Below are positions 61,512 to 64,000 of a DNA stretch of 64,000 bases, piece by piece. Within the stretch, counting starts at the first letter, position 1. Every line of letters starts with the position of its first letter. Source of the stretch: JBBITI01 sp963735055 (lineage in GTDB: Bacteria > Chloroflexota > Dehalococcoidia > Dehalococcoidales > UBA2162); assembly GCA_963735055.1 (NCBI GenBank), contig CAVTJN010000004.1:558001-622000 (forward strand), given 5' to 3'. The notes beneath the pieces were generated by a model that worked only from the letters and a program-made list of their open reading frames with translations, was not told the DNA's origin and made no database searches. The position numbers and the translations under genes are program-made.

Positions 61512-64000
61512 CTACTCTCCCTTGGCCAGCTTCTTCAGTTGATAGAGTTTGGTCAAAGCCTCAAGCGGCGTCAGGGAGTCGATGTCGAGCTTCTCGAGCT
61601 CCTCAGTGACCGGCGACTTTTCGCCAAACAGCGAGATCTGCAGCGAGGGGAGAGCAAGGGGGGAGCGTCCGCGGCCGGGACGGGGGCGGCCTTCTCGTTC
61701 AAGGTCCTGGAGCACTTCATGCGCCCGGTGCACCACCGCCCCGGGCAGACCTGCCAGTTGGGCCACGTGGATACCGTAGCTTCGGTCGGCCCCTCCCGGC
61801 ACGATCTTTCGCAAAAAGACCACGTCTCCCTTGTTCTCAGCCACCGCCACATTGAAATTTCTCACCCGCGGCAGATACTCAGCGAGCTCCGTCAATTCGT
61901 GGTAGTGAGTGGCGAACAGCGTCTTCGCCCCGAGCCGGGTGCTGTTGTGGATATACTCGACCACCGCCACCGCGATGGAGAGACCATCGTAGGTGCTGGT
62001 GCCGCGCCCAATCTCGTCGAGGACCAGTAGCGACCGCCGCGTCGCGTTGTTCAGTATGTTCGCCGTCTCAATCATCTCTACCATGAAAGTCGATTGGCCG
62101 GCCGCCAGGTCCTCCCGGGCGCCGATTCTGGTGAAGATCCGGTCTACCAGGCCGATGCTGGCCTCGGCCGCCGGTACAAAACTGCCGATCTGGGCGAGAA
62201 GCACAATCAGTGCCACCTGCTTCAGGTAGGTCGATTTTCCAGCCATGTTGGGACCGGTGAGTATAACGATCTGGGCGCCACGGCTATCCAGTTGCACATC
62301 ATTAGGAACGAAGGTATTCCCCACCAGGCCCTGTTCCACCACCGGGTGACGGCCGTCTTTGATTTCAATCTGGTCGCCGCTGCTCAGCCCGGGGCGGATG
62401 TAGTTGCGGCGCGTCGCCACCTCGGCCAGACCGGCAATAACATCGAGCCGGGCGAGTGCTCCGGCCAGCAACACGATACGCCCGTTGTCACTGGCGATCT
62501 GGCGGCAAACCTGCCTGTAAAGCCCGGCTTCAAGTTCCTCGATCCTCTCCCGGGCGTTCAGAATCATCGATTCGTAATCCTTGAGCTCCGGGGTGATGAA
62601 CCTTTCTCCGCCCACCAGGGTCTGCTTGCGGATGTAATCAGGCGGCGCCTGAGCCCGGTTGGCATTCGAGATTTCGATGTAGTATCCGAAGACCCGGTTG
62701 TAACCCACTCGGAGCGACTTTATGCCCGTCCGGTCCTGTTCCTTCCGCTCAAGGTCGGCCAGGAACTGGGTCGCATCCTTCGAAGCCCGGCGAAGGCCGT
62801 CAAGTTCTTCAGAATGTCCCTCCCTGATGACGTTACCGTCGCCCGGAGTTGCCGATGGTTCGTCGGCGATAGCGTGCTCGATGAGCGCCACGATTTCCGG
62901 GAAAGCAACCATCCCTTCCCGAAGCCAGGCCGGGACCGTTTCCCCGCCGAGGAGCTTCGTCAAGGCGGGAATCATTTCAAGGCTCCGGCGCAGCGCCACC
63001 AGTTCCCTGGGCAGCGCCACCCCAGCGGCCACCCGGTTGGTCAGGCGTTCCAGATCGCCCATCCTGGCCAGCAGGGCAACGGTCTCGGCCCGAACCATGG
63101 TGTCCAGGTAACACCAGCCAACGGCGTCCTGCCGTTGCATCAGGTCGCGAAGATCAAGTAGTGGCTGGCTCAGCCATCGGCGCAGCAGCCGGCTACCCAT
63201 CGGCGTCCGCGTCAGGTCGATCGCCGCCAACAGCGAGCCTTCGGTGGCGGCCGTCCGCCCGTTACGCACAATCTCGAGGTTGTGCAAGGTCTGCTCGTCC
63301 AGCACCATGAACGACTCGGTGGAGTAGGTCGATAACGTGGCCACTTGTGCGAGCGCCGCCTTTTGAGTGCGCCCCACATACTGTACAATCGCGCCCGCTG
63401 CTCTGGTGGCCAGGGGAAGGGAAGCGCAGCCGAATCCTTCGAGCGACGCGGCCCTGAAGTGCTCGAGCAGCTCTTTGGTAGCGGTCTCGATATCGAATGC
63501 GAACGCCTCGCAGCGCGTGACGCCGACCTGTGCGGCCGGGCTCCACCCCTCCAGGTCCATCCCCTCCGGGCAGATGATCTCGGACGGACGAAGTCGGTTC
63601 GTCTCGAGTTGAGCCCTGGCGAGGGGTAGTTGGGTGGTGGCGAATTCCCCGGTGGTTATGTCGACATGTGCAATCCCGGCTTCGCCGTCTTCAAGGACCA
63701 GACTGACCAGATAGTTGTTCTGACGGCTGTCCAACAGGGCGGGCTCAACCACCGTACCGGGCGTCACCACCCGGGTGACCTCGCGGTCTACGATTCCCTT
63801 GGTGGCGCCGGGGGTGGTCATCTGCTCACAGATGGCCACCTTATGCCCGAGATTCACCAGCCGGGCAAGATAGCCGTCGAGGGCGCGGAATGGAATACCC
63901 GCCATCGGCACGCGATGCCCTTTGCCCATTTCCCGCGACGTAAGCACGATCTCAAGGTCCCGGGCCAGAATCCGGGCATCCTCGTCGAATGTCTCGTAGA
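61512..64000 (-). CDS. mutS: DNA mismatch repair protein MutS (5' end cut by window edge)
   Basis: MutS recognises mismatches. The frame is open to the window end and continues upstream of the first internal start with YETFDEDARILARDLEIVLT, part of the mismatch-binding domain, so about 829 residues are visible and the first few dozen are missing. Seen are GHRVPMAGIPFRALDGYLAR, the lever/clamp region, the Walker A TGPNMAGKSTYLKQVALIVL and signature LVLDEIGRGTSTYDGLSIAV, and ATHYHELTELAEYLPRVRNF. Ends LYQLKKLAKGE. It lies upstream of the pyr promoter on the same strand. Confidence 0.96.
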   Translation of the reverse strand, partial: YETFDEDARILARDLEIVLTSREMGKGHRVPMAGIPFRALDGYLARLVNLGHKVAICEQMTTPGATKGIVDREVTRVVTPGTVVEPALLDSRQNNYLVSLVLEDGEAGIAHVDITTGEFATTQLPLARAQLETNRLRPSEIICPEGMDLEGWSPAAQVGVTRCEAFAFDIETATKELLEHFRAASLEGFGCASLPLATRAAGAIVQYVGRTQKAALAQVATLSTYSTESFMVLDEQTLHNLEIVRNGRTAATEGSLLAAIDLTRTPMGSRLLRRWLSQPLLDLRDLMQRQDAVGWCYLDTMVRAETVALLARMGDLERLTNRVAAGVALPRELVALRRSLEMIPALTKLLGGETVPAWLREGMVAFPEIVALIEHAIADEPSATPGDGNVIREGHSEELDGLRRASKDATQFLADLERKEQDRTGIKSLRVGYNRVFGYYIEISNANRAQAPPDYIRKQTLVGGERFITPELKDYESMILNARERIEELEAGLYRQVCRQIASDNGRIVLLAGALARLDVIAGLAEVATRRNYIRPGLSSGDQIEIKDGRHPVVEQGLVGNTFVPNDVQLDSRGAQIVILTGPNMAGKSTYLKQVALIVLLAQIGSFVPAAEASIGLVDRIFTRIGAREDLAAGQSTFMVEMIETANILNNATRRSLLVLDEIGRGTSTYDGLSIAVAVVEYIHNSTRLGAKTLFATHYHELTELAEYLPRVRNFNVAVAENKGDVVFLRKIVPGGADRSYGIHVAQLAGLPGAVVHRAHEVLQDLEREGRPRPGRGRSPLALPSLQISLFGEKSPVTEELEKLDIDSLTPLEALTKLYQLKKLAKGE

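Overview
This GC-rich 64 kb chromosomal segment looks like a bacterium of the Chloroflexota, most likely an anaerobic Dehalococcoidia-type lineage. That placement is inferred from remembered protein resemblance: a fused ribosomal superoperon, an NrpR regulator, an aldehyde ferredoxin oxidoreductase operon, many Fe-S proteins and a DUF1385 protein. No search was run. No phage, insertion sequence, CRISPR array, rRNA or tRNA gene was seen.

Layout. (1) 1-12436, minus strand: a continuous str-S10-spc ribosomal operon, rpsL-rpsG-fusA-rpsJ-rplC ... rplO-(secY), read from a strong promoter at 12569-12597. There is no tuf gene between fusA and rpsJ. rpsL carries an apparent 1-nt frameshift. (2) 12919-15369, plus: DUF362 protein, ArsA/GET3-type ATPase, gamma-glutamylcyclotransferase-like protein. 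(3) 15380-20191, minus: tungsten-type aldehyde ferredoxin oxidoreductase with a four-cluster ferredoxin, a LUD/Fe-S protein and a CCG-domain (HdrB/GlpC-like) protein. (4) 20439-21378, minus: ECF sigma factor and its zinc-finger anti-sigma factor. (5) 21646-40541, plus: a nitrogen-assimilation island. It holds NrpR, an FMN glutamate-synthase homologue, hisH-hisF, an OmpR-family regulator with a degenerate receiver (GlnR-like), two tandem ammonium transporters, PII, a type I glutamine synthetase, an FAD/Fe-S oxidoreductase, two more FMN glutamate-synthase homologues, a GATase-GXGXG protein and a second glutamine synthetase. (6) 40653-43932, plus: NAD synthetase, a HAD phosphatase and QueH. (7) 43916-45840, minus: DUF1385 and the L21-L27-L31 genes. 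(8) 46000-51918, plus: a B12-binding radical SAM protein, a PH-domain membrane protein, a MYG1-like protein, signal peptidase I, pyrE, thrC and folE. (9) 51974-52268, minus: two tiny rubredoxin/desulforedoxin-type proteins. (10) 52399-61320, minus: a pyrimidine operon pyrR-pyrB-pyrC-carA-(unknown)-carB-pyrK behind a textbook PyrR attenuator. (11) 61512-64000, minus: mutS, cut by the window end.

How it works together. Region 5 brings in ammonium (Amt x2), senses nitrogen status (PII), fixes ammonium into glutamine (GS) and transfers the amide to 2-oxoglutarate (split glutamate synthase). Two unrelated nitrogen regulators sit in it: the NrpR repressor known from methanogens and a GlnR-like OmpR protein. 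The most striking finding is that both amt genes are preceded by four GTAAC/GAAAC-type pentamers repeated exactly every 11 bp, the architecture of actinobacterial GlnR boxes. This suggests a GlnR-type nitrogen regulon outside Actinobacteria.

Caution. At least 23 single-base indels and one in-frame TAG lie in the nitrogen island, mostly within 32.1-38.3 kb, where glutamate-synthase-type genes are broken although the residue pattern stays recognisable across frames. Three more +1 shifts lie elsewhere (rpsL, a MYG1-like gene, a desulforedoxin-like gene). The rpsL lesion in an essential gene points to sequence error as at least part of the explanation. The local clustering leaves real decay open.
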